NCBI RefSeq assembly: GCF_040126305.1
Contig: NZ_CP149511.1
Location: 868,001 to 932,000 of the forward strand
Origin: Pararhizobium sp. A13
GTDB lineage: Bacteria; Pseudomonadota; Alphaproteobacteria; Rhizobiales; Rhizobiaceae
Length of the DNA stretch: 64,000 nucleotides
Direction of reading: 5' to 3'
In this document: positions 17,585 through 26,340 of the stretch, one piece after another
Position numbering within the stretch: the first letter of the stretch is position 1
Layout: every line of letters begins with the position of its first letter
Position numbers and translations under genes: made by a program
Notes under the pieces: model-generated
The model's input: only the letters and a program-made list of their open reading frames with translations
Databases searched by the model: none
What the model was told of the DNA's origin: nothing

Positions 17585-18738
17585 GCCGTCCCTTGCGCAT
17601 CGCCATGCTCACCCATTCGACCAATCCGCGCGGCGGCGTCGTGCACGCCATGCAGCTTTCGGAGGCTTTGTCGGCATTCGGTCATGAGGTCGTGCTGCAT
17701 GCGCCGGATGCCAAGCGAGCGGGTTTCTTCCGCGAAACCGCCTGCAAGACACTGTGCATACCCGTCGAGCCGGCCCCTGCGGACATGACCGCGATGGTCG
17801 AGCAGCGGATCGCGGACTATGTCGCCCATTTCGACATGTCGGGAACCGATCGCTTCGATCTCTTCCACGCGCATGACGGCATCTCGGGAAATGCGCTCGC
17901 AACATTAAAGCAGAAGGCACTCATCCCCGGCTTCGCGCGCACCATTCACCACATCGACCACTTCGCCGACCCGCGACTGATGAGCCTGCAGGATCGCTCG
18001 ATCGATGAAGCCGATGTCTTCTTCACCGTCAGCAGCTTGTGGCAGAAGGTGCTCAGAGACGAACGCGGGGTGGATGCTACGATCGTCGGCAACGGCGTGG
18101 ATACCGGACGTTTTTCCCCGGCGTGGAACGGCGAGCAGGCGGCGCTCCGCGACACCTTGAAGCTCACGAGCGGTCCTATCTTTCTCAGCGTGGGCGGCAT
18201 TGAGGCGCGAAAGAACACCCTCGGCATTCTCGAAGCCTTCCGGCAGATCCGTGCCATCCGGCCGGATGCGCAACTGGTCATTGCCGGCGGCGCTTCCCTG
18301 CTCGATCATCACGGTTATCAGCAGGAGTTCCACTTGGCGCTTGCAGGCCTCGGCAGCCATGCCGCAGCCGTTCATATCACCGGCCCGATTGCCGATCCGG
18401 ACATGCCCAATCTCTATCGGATGGCCGACGCGCTGGTCTTTCCGTCCATCAAGGAGGGATATGGTCTTGTCGTGCTGGAAGCGATGGCAAGTGGCGTGCC
18501 CGTTGTTGTCTCCTCGATCGCACCTTTTACCGAATATCTGGGTCCGGAGGATGCCATCTGGTGCGATCCGCATCACCCGGCCTCGATTGCCGAAGGCATG
18601 GCATTGGCGCTTGTCGCGCCTGTGCGGGAGCGCGTTATTCCGCGGGGTCTCGAGGTTGCTACCCGCCATGGCTGGCAGCAGACGGCCGCAGCGCATATCG
18701 GCCCCTATCAACGCCTGCCGGAGCCCGCCCATGCCTGA
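17581..18738 (+). CDS. MSMEG_0565-family glycosyltransferase
   Basis: A 385-residue GT4-type glycosyltransferase specific to Nit1 clusters. The N-terminal Rossmann domain begins RIAMLTHSTNPRGGVVHAMQLSEALSAFGHEVVLHAPD. The donor-binding C-terminal domain has SVGGIEARKNTLGILEAFRQIR and VFPSIKEGYGLVVLEAMASGVPVVVSS, with the EX7E motif. A glycosyltransferase implies that the pathway makes or consumes a glycosylated, nitrogen-containing metabolite. Start and stop overlap both neighbours (ATGA at the start, 8 bases at the end). Confidence 0.9.
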
Positions 18739-19018
18739 GATGCGTTTTGTCATTGCCTGGCCGGATGGCCGCAAGGAATGCTGCTATTCGCCATCGCTCG
18801 TTATCAGAGACTTTTTCACCGAGGGGCAAACCTATGCGCTCACCGATTTCCTCGACCGCAGTCGAAACGCGCTGACGATTGCCAGCGACCGCGTCGAGGC
18901 GAAGTACGGTCGTCCGTGCGCGCTTGCGCTTGGACAGCTAGCCCATATCGAACAAGCCGCCGCCCCCTTTTTAACCGACACGGATGCCACCGTGCGCTGC
19001 GAAATCTTCATCCTGTGA
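18731..19018 (+). CDS. MSMEG_0570-family nitrogen starvation response protein
   Basis: A 95-residue protein (MPEMRFVIAWPDGRKECCYSPS..., then FFTEGQTYALTDFLDRSRNALTIASDRVEAKYGRPCA) of the small family conserved in nitrilase clusters. It has an MbtH-like size and a strand-rich start, but its function is unknown. The ATG at 18731 overlaps the glycosyltransferase end by eight bases; a longer frame from 18200 is not coding. It is followed after 11 bases by the flavin oxidoreductase. Confidence 0.88.
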   Translation: MPEMRFVIAWPDGRKECCYSPSLVIRDFFTEGQTYALTDFLDRSRNALTIASDRVEAKYGRPCALALGQLAHIEQAAAPFLTDTDATVRCEIFIL

Positions 19019-19029
19019 AAGGAACTCCC

Positions 19030-20304
19030 ATGGCCAATCAAATCCTGAAGCCCCACTACAGCACCGTTGTCATCGGCGGCGGCCAGGCCGGGCTTTCGGC
19101 CAGCCATTATCTGAAAGCCCACGGCCTCGATCATGTCGTCTTCGAGAAGAAGACTGTTGCCCACAAATGGAAGAACGAACGCTGGGACGCCTTCTGCCTG
19201 GTGACGCCCAACTGGCAATGCCAATTGCCGGATCATCCCTATGACGGCGCAGACCCGCACGGCTTCATGGTCAAGGATGAAATCCTCGCCTATGTCGACC
19301 GTTTCGTCGCCAAGGTCGATGCACCGGTTTTCGAACAGACCACCGTGGCCACTCTGGAGCGCTATGGCGATCTCTTCCGCATCGAGACGTCGGCCGGAAC
19401 GGTAACCGCCAATAGCGTCGTCATCGCCACCAGCCTCTACGCTGACCCAACCATTCCCCGCGCCGCCGAGCGGTTGCCGGAAGATATCCTGCAAATGCAT
19501 AGCGCGGCCTATCGCAATGCCGGGCAATTGCCGGAGGGCGGCGTCATCGTCGTCGGCTCCGGCCAGTCGGGCTGTCAGATTGCAGAAGATCTCCATCTTG
19601 CCGGACGTAAGGTCCACCTCGTCACCGGCAACGCCCCCCGCTGCGCCCGGTTCTATCGCGGTCGGGATGTGGTCGACTGGCTTTCCGACATTGGCCAGTA
19701 CGACATCACGGTCGAACACGACGGCATGACGAAGAAAAAGCACGATACCAACCACTACCTGACCGGCCGTGACGGTGGCCGCGATATCGATTTGCGCAAG
19801 TTCGCTCTGGAGGGAATGGTCCTTTATGGCCGCATGTCGGGTGTGGCCGGCGGCAAAATGCTGTTCGAGCAGAATCTGAAGGCCAATCTCGACGGCGCTG
19901 ATCGCGTCTACAACGGCATCAACGCCCTGATCGACCGGCATATCGCCGAGAAAAACATCAAGGGCCCGGCCGGCTCCGTCTACACGCCTTTGTGGGCGCC
20001 CGAAACCGAGATTGCCGAACTCGACCTGAAGGCAGCCGGTGTCAGTTCCGTCATCTGGGCCACGGGCTTCACTCCCGACTGGTCATTCGTCGGCCTGCCA
20101 ATCTTCGACGGAAATGCCTATCCGGTCCACCGCCGCGGCGTCACCGCCGTCGATGGTGTCTACGTGCTCGGCCTTCCCTGGCTCTGGACCTGGGGATCGG
20201 GCCGCTTCTTGAGCGTCGGCAAGGACGCCGAACACGTGGTCGGACATCTCGCAGCACGGCTTTTGGCACAGGCGCCGTCTCTCAAGCAAGCGGTCAACGC
20301 CTGA
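19030..20304 (+). CDS. nitH: MSMEG_0569-family flavin-dependent oxidoreductase
   Basis: A 424-residue FAD/NAD(P)H monooxygenase-like enzyme of the class-B flavin monooxygenase fold. The FAD dinucleotide motif is VVIGGGQAGLSASHYL near residue 14 and the NADPH motif is VIVVGSGQSGCQIAEDLHLAG near 170. W-rich contacts (HKWKNERWDAFCLVTPNWQCQLPDHPYDG) and a terminal GVYVLGLPWLWTWGSGRFLSVGKDAEHV complete the family pattern. It probably oxygenates the cluster substrate. A GGAACTCCC leader precedes the ATG at 19030. Confidence 0.92.
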   Translation: MANQILKPHYSTVVIGGGQAGLSASHYLKAHGLDHVVFEKKTVAHKWKNERWDAFCLVTPNWQCQLPDHPYDGADPHGFMVKDEILAYVDRFVAKVDAPVFEQTTVATLERYGDLFRIETSAGTVTANSVVIATSLYADPTIPRAAERLPEDILQMHSAAYRNAGQLPEGGVIVVGSGQSGCQIAEDLHLAGRKVHLVTGNAPRCARFYRGRDVVDWLSDIGQYDITVEHDGMTKKKHDTNHYLTGRDGGRDIDLRKFALEGMVLYGRMSGVAGGKMLFEQNLKANLDGADRVYNGINALIDRHIAEKNIKGPAGSVYTPLWAPETEIAELDLKAAGVSSVIWATGFTPDWSFVGLPIFDGNAYPVHRRGVTAVDGVYVLGLPWLWTWGSGRFLSVGKDAEHVVGHLAARLLAQAPSLKQAVNA

Positions 20305-20306
20305 TC

Positions 20307-21167
20307 ATGAGCGCAGCCCTTCTCGATTTCCCAACACCCGGACCTTCCGTACGCGACCTCGTGGAGCGAGCCGTTGATCCGCATATCCTTCTCGGCATGC
20401 CCCATTTGAACAGCTCGGGGCTGTCGGAAACCTGGCTGATGAAGGAACTCGGCCATCGCCACTGGCTGATGCTTGCGCGTCATCTCGGCTTGGACACCGC
20501 TGATTTCAGAACCGCCGATGGAGAAGAAGCCTATGCCGCGATCTGTGCAACGTCACTGACGGCTGCACGCTTCAACGTCGCGCGGGCGAACGACATTCTG
20601 TCCATTCATTCGAAACTTTCCGCAGTCTCGCGGACCCAGACATCGACCCGACACGAGTTGTCTGTTGATGGCAGGCGCATCGGCACGGTCGAATTGATCT
20701 CAACTTTCGTTCACAGAGCAATCAAAGGCAACAATCACTCCATCGCACGTGTGACATTGCCCGAGCCACAGGGACAGCGGTTCGAGTGGAGCGCTCTGGC
20801 GAAGAATGCCGCGGACATTCGAAATGGCCGGCTAAGGACACATTTTGGGATTCCTGTCCTTGCTGAAAAAGCACTCCGAACGTTCAGGTTCAACCCTAGC
20901 ATCTCGCAGGAGTTCAACGGCGCAGGATTATTCTACTTTGCCGAGTTTCAGGCACTCGCCGATCGCGCCTTGGAGAATTGGTTTCCCTCCAAAGGCCCAG
21001 TCAGTCGAAGGGAGGTTTTCTTCCTCGGTAATATCGAGAAAAATGAAAGCGTTCTCTTCGACCTTATTGATTGTTATAGCGACCCAAAAACTGTCTATGG
21101 GCAACTAAGACGCGAAGATGGGAAAGTGATCGCCAGAATGTTCAATACATGTGCAGACGGCGCATGA
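20307..21167 (+). CDS. LnmK/Pnap_2097-family biosynthesis protein (hot-dog acyltransferase/decarboxylase type)
   Basis: A 286-residue protein starting MSAALLDFPTPGPSVRDLVERAVDPHILLGMPHLNSSGLSETWLMKELGHRHW. This arrangement (HLNSSGLSE, then the H/W segment) matches the LnmK/Pnap_2097 proteins that accompany some Nit1 clusters. LnmK is a bifunctional acyltransferase/decarboxylase with double hot-dog folds in leinamycin biosynthesis, so an acyl-CoA or acyl-carrier step is possible. Later blocks are NDILSIHSKLSAVSRTQTSTRHEL and GAGLFYFAEFQALADRALENW. It starts three bases after nitH and is the last gene of the operon. I am fairly sure of the family, not of the reaction. Confidence 0.75.
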   Translation: MSAALLDFPTPGPSVRDLVERAVDPHILLGMPHLNSSGLSETWLMKELGHRHWLMLARHLGLDTADFRTADGEEAYAAICATSLTAARFNVARANDILSIHSKLSAVSRTQTSTRHELSVDGRRIGTVELISTFVHRAIKGNNHSIARVTLPEPQGQRFEWSALAKNAADIRNGRLRTHFGIPVLAEKALRTFRFNPSISQEFNGAGLFYFAEFQALADRALENWFPSKGPVSRREVFFLGNIEKNESVLFDLIDCYSDPKTVYGQLRREDGKVIARMFNTCADGA

Positions 21168-21175
21168 CCTTTCGC

Positions 21176-21427
21176 CTATCGATTGTCCACGAAGTCGAGC
21201 CTTGCCCCCTCCCCGAAAAGAAGCAGCGCGAGTTTTCCCGCGTCGTCAGCAGGTTGGCGCGCCAGGGCAAGAGTCTTTCCGCGCACCGGTCCCGATCGAA
21301 GCGGCATGGTGAGCGACACGGGGAAGGCTGAGCTTCGCGCTTCCCATGACGGATCGCAGTTGAGACGCCATTCCTCCACGAAGGTCAGATGCGCGACGAG
21401 CAAGGTCTCGTAATAGATGGATGTCAT
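21176..21427 (-). pseudogene. Truncated HipA toxin, N-terminal part only
   Basis: An 83-codon frame beginning MTSIYYETLLVAHLTFVEEWRLNCDPSWEARSSAFPVSLTMPLRSGP. This is the HipA N-subdomain 1 pattern (short strand-rich start, then FPVSLTMPLRSG). The kinase domain is missing; the frame ends at 21176, just beyond the end of the nitrilase operon. Its ATG overlaps the stop of the hipB remnant, as in intact hipBA operons. Confidence 0.65.
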
Positions 21428-21600
21428 GGCTTGTCACCGAAGGTCGGCAGGAAGCCGAGTTCGTCCTCCTCCGGGGGCATCGGTGATGATGGTGCTGCAG
21501 ACTTGAGGTCGCCGAGTTCAAAGCCAACTGTTCGGGCGACGGTGAGGGCCTTCTGGAGCTGACAGCTCGGCTTGCCGGATTCGAGCTCAGGGGCCTGTTT
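21424..21600 (-). pseudogene. C-terminal remnant of a HipB-like antitoxin
   Basis: Reading the minus strand into 21424 gives LESGKPSCQLQKALTVARTVGFELGDL and a charged tail ending in FGDKP. This is the last part of an XRE-type HipB protein (ELESGKP...L..AL.VA..LG). The helix-turn-helix start is missing and an in-frame stop lies just upstream. With the hipA remnant it marks a second, broken hipBA module, distinct from the intact one at 60575-62230. Confidence 0.65.
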
Positions 21601-21617
21601 GGTTTATGCTCGGCCGG

Positions 21618-22649
21618 CTAATCAGCGTCGCCGCGATACAGGGTAACGTCACAGGACACGCGTTTCCTCGTGTCCGATGGGTTCTCTCCGTAGGTCATCC
21701 TATAGATCGCGGAAAAACGGCTGAAATGGAAGAAACCCCATTTCAGGCATATGTCTCGCAACGATTGCCGGTTTGAAGGATCCAGCAGATCCTCTCGAAC
21801 CGCTCGCAAACGCATGGTCCGCAGGAAAGTTGCCGGCGTGGTTGCCTTGAAGGTACGAAAGCCTTCTTCGAGAGAGCGAATGGAAACACCCACCGTCTCG
21901 GCAACCTTCTGCATCGTAAACGGCCGGTCGATGTTTGCGTGCATGAATTCGATGGCGCTGCGCACATGCCGTGGCGCGATCATGTGGATTTTCTTGTCCA
22001 AGAGATGTGACAACCGATGAGGGATTGATCGCACGATCATGTCGGCAAGCGCTTCGGTCAGGTTCGACATGGCTATTGGGGAATGACGCAACGGTCCGGC
22101 GTCACGTAGGCCGAGAATGATCGTCTGGGCCAGACTGCCGATGACCCGGCCGGATGATGTGGAAAGATCCACGACCGGCGACAATTCAAGTGCTCGGTTC
22201 AGCGGCGTGTCCAATATTGCGGCAACCTTCTGCGCAATTGCTGCCCAGCTCAGACGCAGCACATGGGACTGGTGGGGTTCCCCTCGCACGAAAAAGCGCT
22301 CTGCTTCGTGATTGTTTACCAGCAGCATCTGCCCAGGCATACCTTCGACGACGCTTCGACCAAGCGCCACATCGATGGCGCCGGCAAGTGGCATGGGGAT
22401 TGAAAGCCACTCCTGCGTTTCCGGTACCGCTCTGACGCTCCACTCGAAGTGGTACTGGCCGGTGATCAGCGACAAGATGCCATCGGACCAGAAATCGGCC
22501 TTCCAATCGAATGTTCGCCCCCGACCAATGGGCGACGCATCAAAGGGACCGAAGGTCCCGGAAAAAGTCTCGACCATATGCTCAAAGGTTGAACCCTGGA
22601 GGCGCGACACAAGATCGGGTGGAGCGTTTTCTGACATGCACAAACTCAA
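21618..22649 (-). CDS. AraC-family transcriptional regulator
   Basis: A 343-residue regulator with an N-terminal ligand-binding domain of the AraC-binding-like (cupin-type) class (FSGTFGPFDASPIG, YHFEWSVRAV, MLLVNNHEAERFFVRG). The C-terminal AraC DNA-binding domain covers residues 235-335 (HVRSAIEFMHANIDRPFTMQKVAETVGVSIRSLEEGFRTFKATTPATFLRTMRLRAVREDL, then WGFFHFSRFSAIYRMTYGENPS). The start may be 22649 or the ATG at 22637 (MSENAPPDL). The usual adjacent target is missing: only relics lie beside it, so it may be an orphan. Confidence 0.88.
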   Translation of the reverse strand: MSLCMSENAPPDLVSRLQGSTFEHMVETFSGTFGPFDASPIGRGRTFDWKADFWSDGILSLITGQYHFEWSVRAVPETQEWLSIPMPLAGAIDVALGRSVVEGMPGQMLLVNNHEAERFFVRGEPHQSHVLRLSWAAIAQKVAAILDTPLNRALELSPVVDLSTSSGRVIGSLAQTIILGLRDAGPLRHSPIAMSNLTEALADMIVRSIPHRLSHLLDKKIHMIAPRHVRSAIEFMHANIDRPFTMQKVAETVGVSIRSLEEGFRTFKATTPATFLRTMRLRAVREDLLDPSNRQSLRDICLKWGFFHFSRFSAIYRMTYGENPSDTRKRVSCDVTLYRGDAD

Positions 22650-22795
22650 TCACGGCGAATGAAACCATGCGGTAGTCGATGAAGGCTCATCCTCATGCAC
22701 CATCGAACCGCGCCACATATAAATCAAGATCTCGTCGTTTCTGTGCTCGTGCATGCCGACCACCAGGGGACCCGGACACCAAGCTGAAGTGAATT
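22650..22795 (-). pseudogene. Remnant of a pirin-family protein
   Basis: One frame reads GPLVVGMHEHRNDEILIYMWRGSMVHEDE and ends with a stop at 22650. This is the pirin N-terminal cupin signature (GMHxHRxxEIxxYMxxGxxxHxD) with the metal-binding histidines. Both ends of the gene are missing. Pirin genes often neighbour TetR regulators like the one at 22890, so it may be the old target gene. Confidence 0.6.
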
Positions 22796-22889
22796 GCGCC
22801 GCGCCATGAGCCGGTGATCGCATTCGTAGTCATTATCGTTCTCCCAAATTACGAACTGATCGCTCTATAACTACTAAGATTTTTTGCTC

Positions 22890-23480
22890 TCAGTCGTTGC
22901 GTGCGTCGAGATTGGAGAGCAGCATATCCAGCGCAGTTTCAAGACGCGCCTTGCCGGCGCCTGCCCGCACCATGACCTGGAAGCCGGGGAAGGCGACGAC
23001 GAGAAGGCGTGCGATTTCGCGAGCCGACCTGCCATTCTTGACCGAACCGTCGGCTTGACCCCGCTCGACAGTGCGGGCGAAAGCGTCTTCGATGAGCTGA
23101 AAATCCGCTTCTACTCGATCACGCACCTGCGGATCGTGAGGGGCCATTTCAACCGCCTGGTTGGTACTCATGCAGCCATGTGAAAACTCAACCGCTCTCG
23201 CATCGGCGATGATCTTGCAAAAGAAGGTCTCAAGTGCTTGCCGCGCCGACCCCTCATTGAGTATGGCATCCATCTCACGTGCTCGCGCCGCCCTATAGGA
23301 ATCGTAAGCGGCCAGAAACAACTCCCTCTTGTCGCCGAAAGTGCCGTAAAGGCTGCTTTTGCTCAGTCCGGTCGCGTTGAGCAGGTCCACGAGGCTGGCT
23401 GCCTCAAAACCCTTGTTCCAGAATACCTGCATGGCCTTGTTTAGCGCGTCGGCGGTATTGAACTCCTGCGGGCGGGCCAT
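22890..23480 (-). CDS. TetR-family transcriptional regulator
   Basis: A 196-residue TetR repressor. The DNA-binding domain is residues 1-60 (MARPQEFNTADALNKAMQVFWNKGFEAASLVDLLNATGLSKSSLYGTFGDKRELFLAAYDSY). The C-terminal half (CMSTNQAVEMAPHD..., ARLLVVAFPGFQVMVRAGAG) is the TetR_C type seen in regulators of pirin or oxidoreductase genes. A palindrome 28 bases upstream of its ATG suggests autorepression. Its former target is probably the pirin remnant downstream. Confidence 0.9.
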   Translation of the reverse strand: MARPQEFNTADALNKAMQVFWNKGFEAASLVDLLNATGLSKSSLYGTFGDKRELFLAAYDSYRAARAREMDAILNEGSARQALETFFCKIIADARAVEFSHGCMSTNQAVEMAPHDPQVRDRVEADFQLIEDAFARTVERGQADGSVKNGRSAREIARLLVVAFPGFQVMVRAGAGKARLETALDMLLSNLDARND

Positions 23481-23507
23481 TGCAAAATCCTATGCTGAGG
23501 AGCAATT

Positions 23508-23525
23508 AAGGACCGATCGGTCCTT
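23508..23525. promoter_or_regulatory. TetR operator palindrome
   Basis: AAGGACCGATCGGTCCTT is a perfect 18-base palindrome just upstream of the TetR gene. Its GACCGATCGGTC core is typical of operators for this TetR subgroup. It probably covers the regulator's own promoter. Confidence 0.75.
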
Positions 23526-23531
23526 TATCGC

Positions 23532-23785
23532 TTAGCAATTCCGAACCAAAAGGTCCAGAATTTTATTGAGAACGCCACCGGTTTGGCAGACCGATCCCGG
23601 TGGCTGGATCCAAAAGCCATTCGATCCCGACGCCGTTGGACCCACTTTGCCAGTCAACAGCATGGTGCCAATGAGATTAAAGGATTGATCCCCCAATGTC
23701 TTCGTGCTCTCATACATTGCAAACAGGTCGCTTTTATCGCTGCTGCTGAAATCGTAAATTGTGGACTGTCCCGCGACTGGGCCCG
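23532..23785 (-). pseudogene. C-terminal remnant of an RTX/serralysin-type calcium-binding protein
   Basis: Reading the minus strand gives STIYDFSSSDKSDLFAMYESTKTLGDQSFNLIGTMLLTGKVG. This closely follows the post-RTX segment DxIxDFS...DxIDLxAID...GxQxFxFIGTxxFTGKAG of secreted calcium-binding proteins. Several conserved residues are lost and no glycine-rich repeats or start remain. The last 25 residues do not fit the family. Probably a decayed gene end. Confidence 0.5.
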
Positions 23786-23916
23786 GAAATCGGGTCGGTG
23801 AATAGAGAGATCAACGCAATAGCACCGAACGCAACCTTTCATTAATGCAATTCAAATAGCTGGCCATGCCCCCGGCACCTTGCCGGCTGCGCAATCTAAT
23901 TCGAGTTGTGAATGAC

Positions 23917-24273
23917 ATGCCCCGCCTCCCCGCCTCTTCATCCGTCTTTAGCCAGAAAATTTCATCCTTTTGCGATATGCGTCTCGCCTGCGCGCTTTCG
24001 AGCCACGACCACGAAAATCTCCGCAGTTACATGCTTGGCTTCGTTGCGCGCCGAGCGAGACCGCCACAGAACGCTGGCAAGCTCGACTGGAAGGAAATTG
24101 CAGTTGCTTGCGATCTCGACAGTGAAAGCCTTCGTGTCGCAAAACGGGTCGCGCAGCCCGGCTTCGAAGCGATTATCCGCTGGCTCGAGGAGACGAAGAT
24201 TGCCTCGGCCAATACTCGCGGTCACTCTGGCGAACTGACGTTGGTAGATCGATCCGTTGTTGGCCACAATTGA
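23917..24273 (+). CDS. Hypothetical protein or fragment sharing the 98-base repeat
   Basis: From the ATG at 23917 the frame gives 118 residues: MPRLPASSSVFSQKISSFCDMRLACALSSHDHENLRSYMLGFVARRARPPQNAGKLDWKEIAVACDLDSESLRVAKRVAQPGFEAIIRWLEE and a poorly structured tail. The central part has amino-acid composition and helical periodicity of real coding DNA, and a second decayed copy of it exists at 10834. I do not recognise the family with confidence; an N-terminal part of a plasmid-type recombinase is a possibility. It may be a truncated gene. Confidence 0.4.
   Translation: MPRLPASSSVFSQKISSFCDMRLACALSSHDHENLRSYMLGFVARRARPPQNAGKLDWKEIAVACDLDSESLRVAKRVAQPGFEAIIRWLEETKIASANTRGHSGELTLVDRSVVGHN
24097..24194 (+). 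repeat. 98-base dispersed repeat, copy B
   Basis: Matches 10834-10931 at 88 of 98 positions. This copy sits in a longer frame (23917-24273) and is probably closer to the ancestral coding sequence. Confidence 0.7.
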
Positions 24274-24611
24274 GTATATGGCGGAGCGGCTCCGTTGCCC
24301 TAGGGATCCAATTATCGCCAGCACAATGACGCGCGGTTCTTTGCGGCAGCTCGGTCCACGACGGCCGGAGGAAGCGGTGGAAAGTCTCGCCCGGGCCAAA
24401 ACGTGTAAGCTTCACCCGCGCGCCGTTACCCAGATCCCGGATATAGGCTGGGACAGCTTCGACATGCCCTCCGCGACGAATTCGGCCGCCGTCTTATGAT
24501 CGCAGTCCTTGAATCGATACGCTCGACGCGGCAAAAAGCGCGGGTAGTTGCTGATCGAGTAGGGATGGTGTCGATAGGCGAACAGAGGCCCGGCTGCGTC
24601 GCTGACGACAC
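24274..24611. other. Stretch with a possible decayed minus-strand coding fragment
   Basis: No intact gene. On the minus strand about 24435-24640 reads DAAGPLFAYRHHPYSISNYPRFLPRRAYRFKDCDHKTAAEFVAEGMSKLSQPISGIWV, which has natural composition but no start codon. I do not recognise a family. It could be a relic or a gene needing a frameshift. Confidence 0.3.
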
Positions 24612-24854
24612 CTACTCCGACAACCCCTGCAATCCGAGCGCCGCGTTACGACGAAGGTCAGCGATGGCTGTCCGCAGTTCGCCTTCTTCCCAACCTACCT
24701 CAAGGCCGGCCTCAACGAGCTTGGCTTCGATTTCTTCTTCGCCGAGTGTGTCGTCCTCCGCCAGCTGAGCAATTGCTGGTGAGAGGGCCTCCTCGCAATC
24801 GAGGGCTCTCTCGGGATGACCGATCGGACGCTTGGGGGATGCAATATTGATCAT
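24612..24854 (-). CDS. Small conserved-type acidic hypothetical protein
   Basis: An 80-residue acidic, helical protein (MINIASPKRPIGHPERALDCEEALSPAIAQLAEDDTLGEEEIEAKLVEAGLEVGWEEGELRTAIADLRRNAAL...). The ATG at 24854 follows AGGAG by nine bases; an in-frame GTG at 24860 is too close to that site. The pattern (helix, LVEAG..VGW....E...AI.DL) recurs in small rhizobial proteins of unknown function. Stand-alone gene. Confidence 0.6.
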   Translation of the reverse strand: MINIASPKRPIGHPERALDCEEALSPAIAQLAEDDTLGEEEIEAKLVEAGLEVGWEEGELRTAIADLRRNAALGLQGLSE

Positions 24855-25162
24855 ATTCACTTTCTCCTAAACGACAGATTGAAGGCATGTATATGGGCTG
24901 ACTGTTGGTAGTCTACACTATGAAGTAGCTCCTTTGCAGGGTCACAACATATGGGCCTGACTTGGCATCGCTGGAACCGATCCGATTGACGTCAATCTGG
25001 TGTGGCGGGGCTAGAATCGTACCTCGCCGCAGAAGATCATCGTGACCGGCAGCGCGTCGTATAAGTGATCTGCCAGACTGATCGGATCATTCCGGAAACT
25101 TTTGGTCCTATCGCATGGAGCCAGCCCCCTGGGGAACTCGGTTCTTCCGGCCCAAGTATGGC
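24855..25162. other. Intergenic stretch, nothing recognised
   Basis: Leader of the small acidic protein gene on the left and downstream DNA of the FCD regulator on the right. The short plus-strand frames over 25065-25400 run antisense to the regulator's end and are not coding. Confidence 0.4.
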
Positions 25163-25882
25163 TCAGACTTGCTCGCCGCGTTTCTCTTCAGACGGGGTGG
25201 GAGTTTCGACAGGCGTATCTGCCTTCATATCGACGGGAACGACATACATTTCCATGTTTTCGCGCGACAGTTCCCAATGCTTAAAGACCAGATCGACAAC
25301 AGTATGTTCGTCGTGCGCCTTTATGGCTGCGATAAAGCCGTCATGGTGTTCCACCGCCAATTTAAGGCGCTGCCTCATGTCATCATTGCGCGGATGAAAG
25401 AAGGTGTGCCCTATACGGGCATGGTCCACGAGTAGGCGTCCCAAGCTGGGTTGCAAGTAAACATTGCCGGACATCTCGCCCATGATCTCGTGGAATCTGT
25501 TGTTCTCCAGGACCATCTCAAGTGTGTCACCGCTCTGGCTTGCAGTGCGAAACCTTTCCTGCGTATCGCTCAACTCAGACAGTTGCTTAGGCTTGAAGTT
25601 CTGAACCGCCAGCCGTCCGATCGCCGCGTAGATCATTGGCGCGACCAGGAAGAAGTGGCGTAGCGTCGAATGGTTCAGAGGAATAACGCGCGCGCCCCTA
25701 TTTTCTCGGATGTCAATGTACCCTTCACCCGCGAGACGACGAAAAACGTCCCTCACAGGCGTACGCGACAAACCATATCGCTCGCTGATGCTGACTTCAT
25801 CCAAATCTTCATCGGGATCGAGTTCCATTGTCAGAATCTGGCGCTTGAGATCGTCGTAGAGACTGTTCTTGCCGGCCTTCAT
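25163..25882 (-). CDS. GntR-family regulator, FCD (FadR C-terminal) subfamily, paralogue 1
   Basis: A 239-residue regulator. The winged helix is residues 5-70 (NSLYDDLKRQILTMELDPDEDLDEVSISERYGLSRTPVRDVFRRLAGEGYIDIRENRGARV). The all-helical FCD ligand domain covers about 85-220, with the metal-binding pattern NNRFHEIMGEMSGN and VEHHDGFIAAIKAHD. It is very similar over its whole length to the divergent regulator at 26341, differing mainly in scattered residues and the C-terminal tail. It probably controls the same catabolic operon or a lost neighbour. Confidence 0.9.
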   Translation of the reverse strand: MKAGKNSLYDDLKRQILTMELDPDEDLDEVSISERYGLSRTPVRDVFRRLAGEGYIDIRENRGARVIPLNHSTLRHFFLVAPMIYAAIGRLAVQNFKPKQLSELSDTQERFRTASQSGDTLEMVLENNRFHEIMGEMSGNVYLQPSLGRLLVDHARIGHTFFHPRNDDMRQRLKLAVEHHDGFIAAIKAHDEHTVVDLVFKHWELSRENMEMYVVPVDMKADTPVETPTPSEEKRGEQV

Positions 25883-26340
25883 TTCGATTCCTCATCAATT
25901 CCTGGCTTTCACTTCCCTAGGCGTGACCGCTTGGGATTCCATCACGACTTCGGGCCGTCTCAATTGCAGTATTGGTACACAATATTTGCACAGAGAAAAT
26001 ACCGAATATCCTGAGTGCCATAACGGCCCCGTACATCAATAGCAATGCGCCAAACATCAGCGGTCAACGATGCACTAAAGATCGTTCGCAGAGGACACGC
26101 CAATCCAAAGGCGTTCAGACATCCGATAACGCGTCGGTCCCTTCTCGATGATGCAAGACTATACAATCGCGCCACCACGAACGGTTCAGGAGCGCCTCAA
26201 AGCGTTTGTATTTTTTAAGTGCTATTATTGTGTACTTTAAAAACACAATTCTATTGACTCTGAAACATGCTCGTGCGAATTTCGCGCTCATGAACCGGCT
26301 GCGCTTTTGCGAGCCGCAAAATCGACCTCGGGGATTTCGG
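25883..26340. promoter_or_regulatory. Divergent control region between paralogous FCD regulators
   Basis: A 458-base AT-rich gap with two inverted repeats. One is TATTG-GTACA-CAATA (25970-25984), nearer paralogue 1. The other is ATTGTGT-N9-ACACAAT (26227-26249), nearer paralogue 2. Both contain TTG/CAA half-sites around a GTAC core or spacer. They are plausible GntR-type operators. No gene is recognised here. Confidence 0.5.
26227..26249. promoter_or_regulatory. Inverted repeat, candidate FCD-GntR operator
   Basis: ATTGTGT and ACACAAT flank nine bases (ACTTTAAAA). The element lies 92-114 bases upstream of the regulator ATG at 26341, within an AT-rich segment that could hold the promoter. Confidence 0.45.

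Noticed and set aside
19992..20306. N-terminal extension of the LnmK-like protein
   Set aside because: It reads through the flavin oxidoreductase in another frame, is Arg/Pro-rich, and the ATG at 20307 gives a family-like start.
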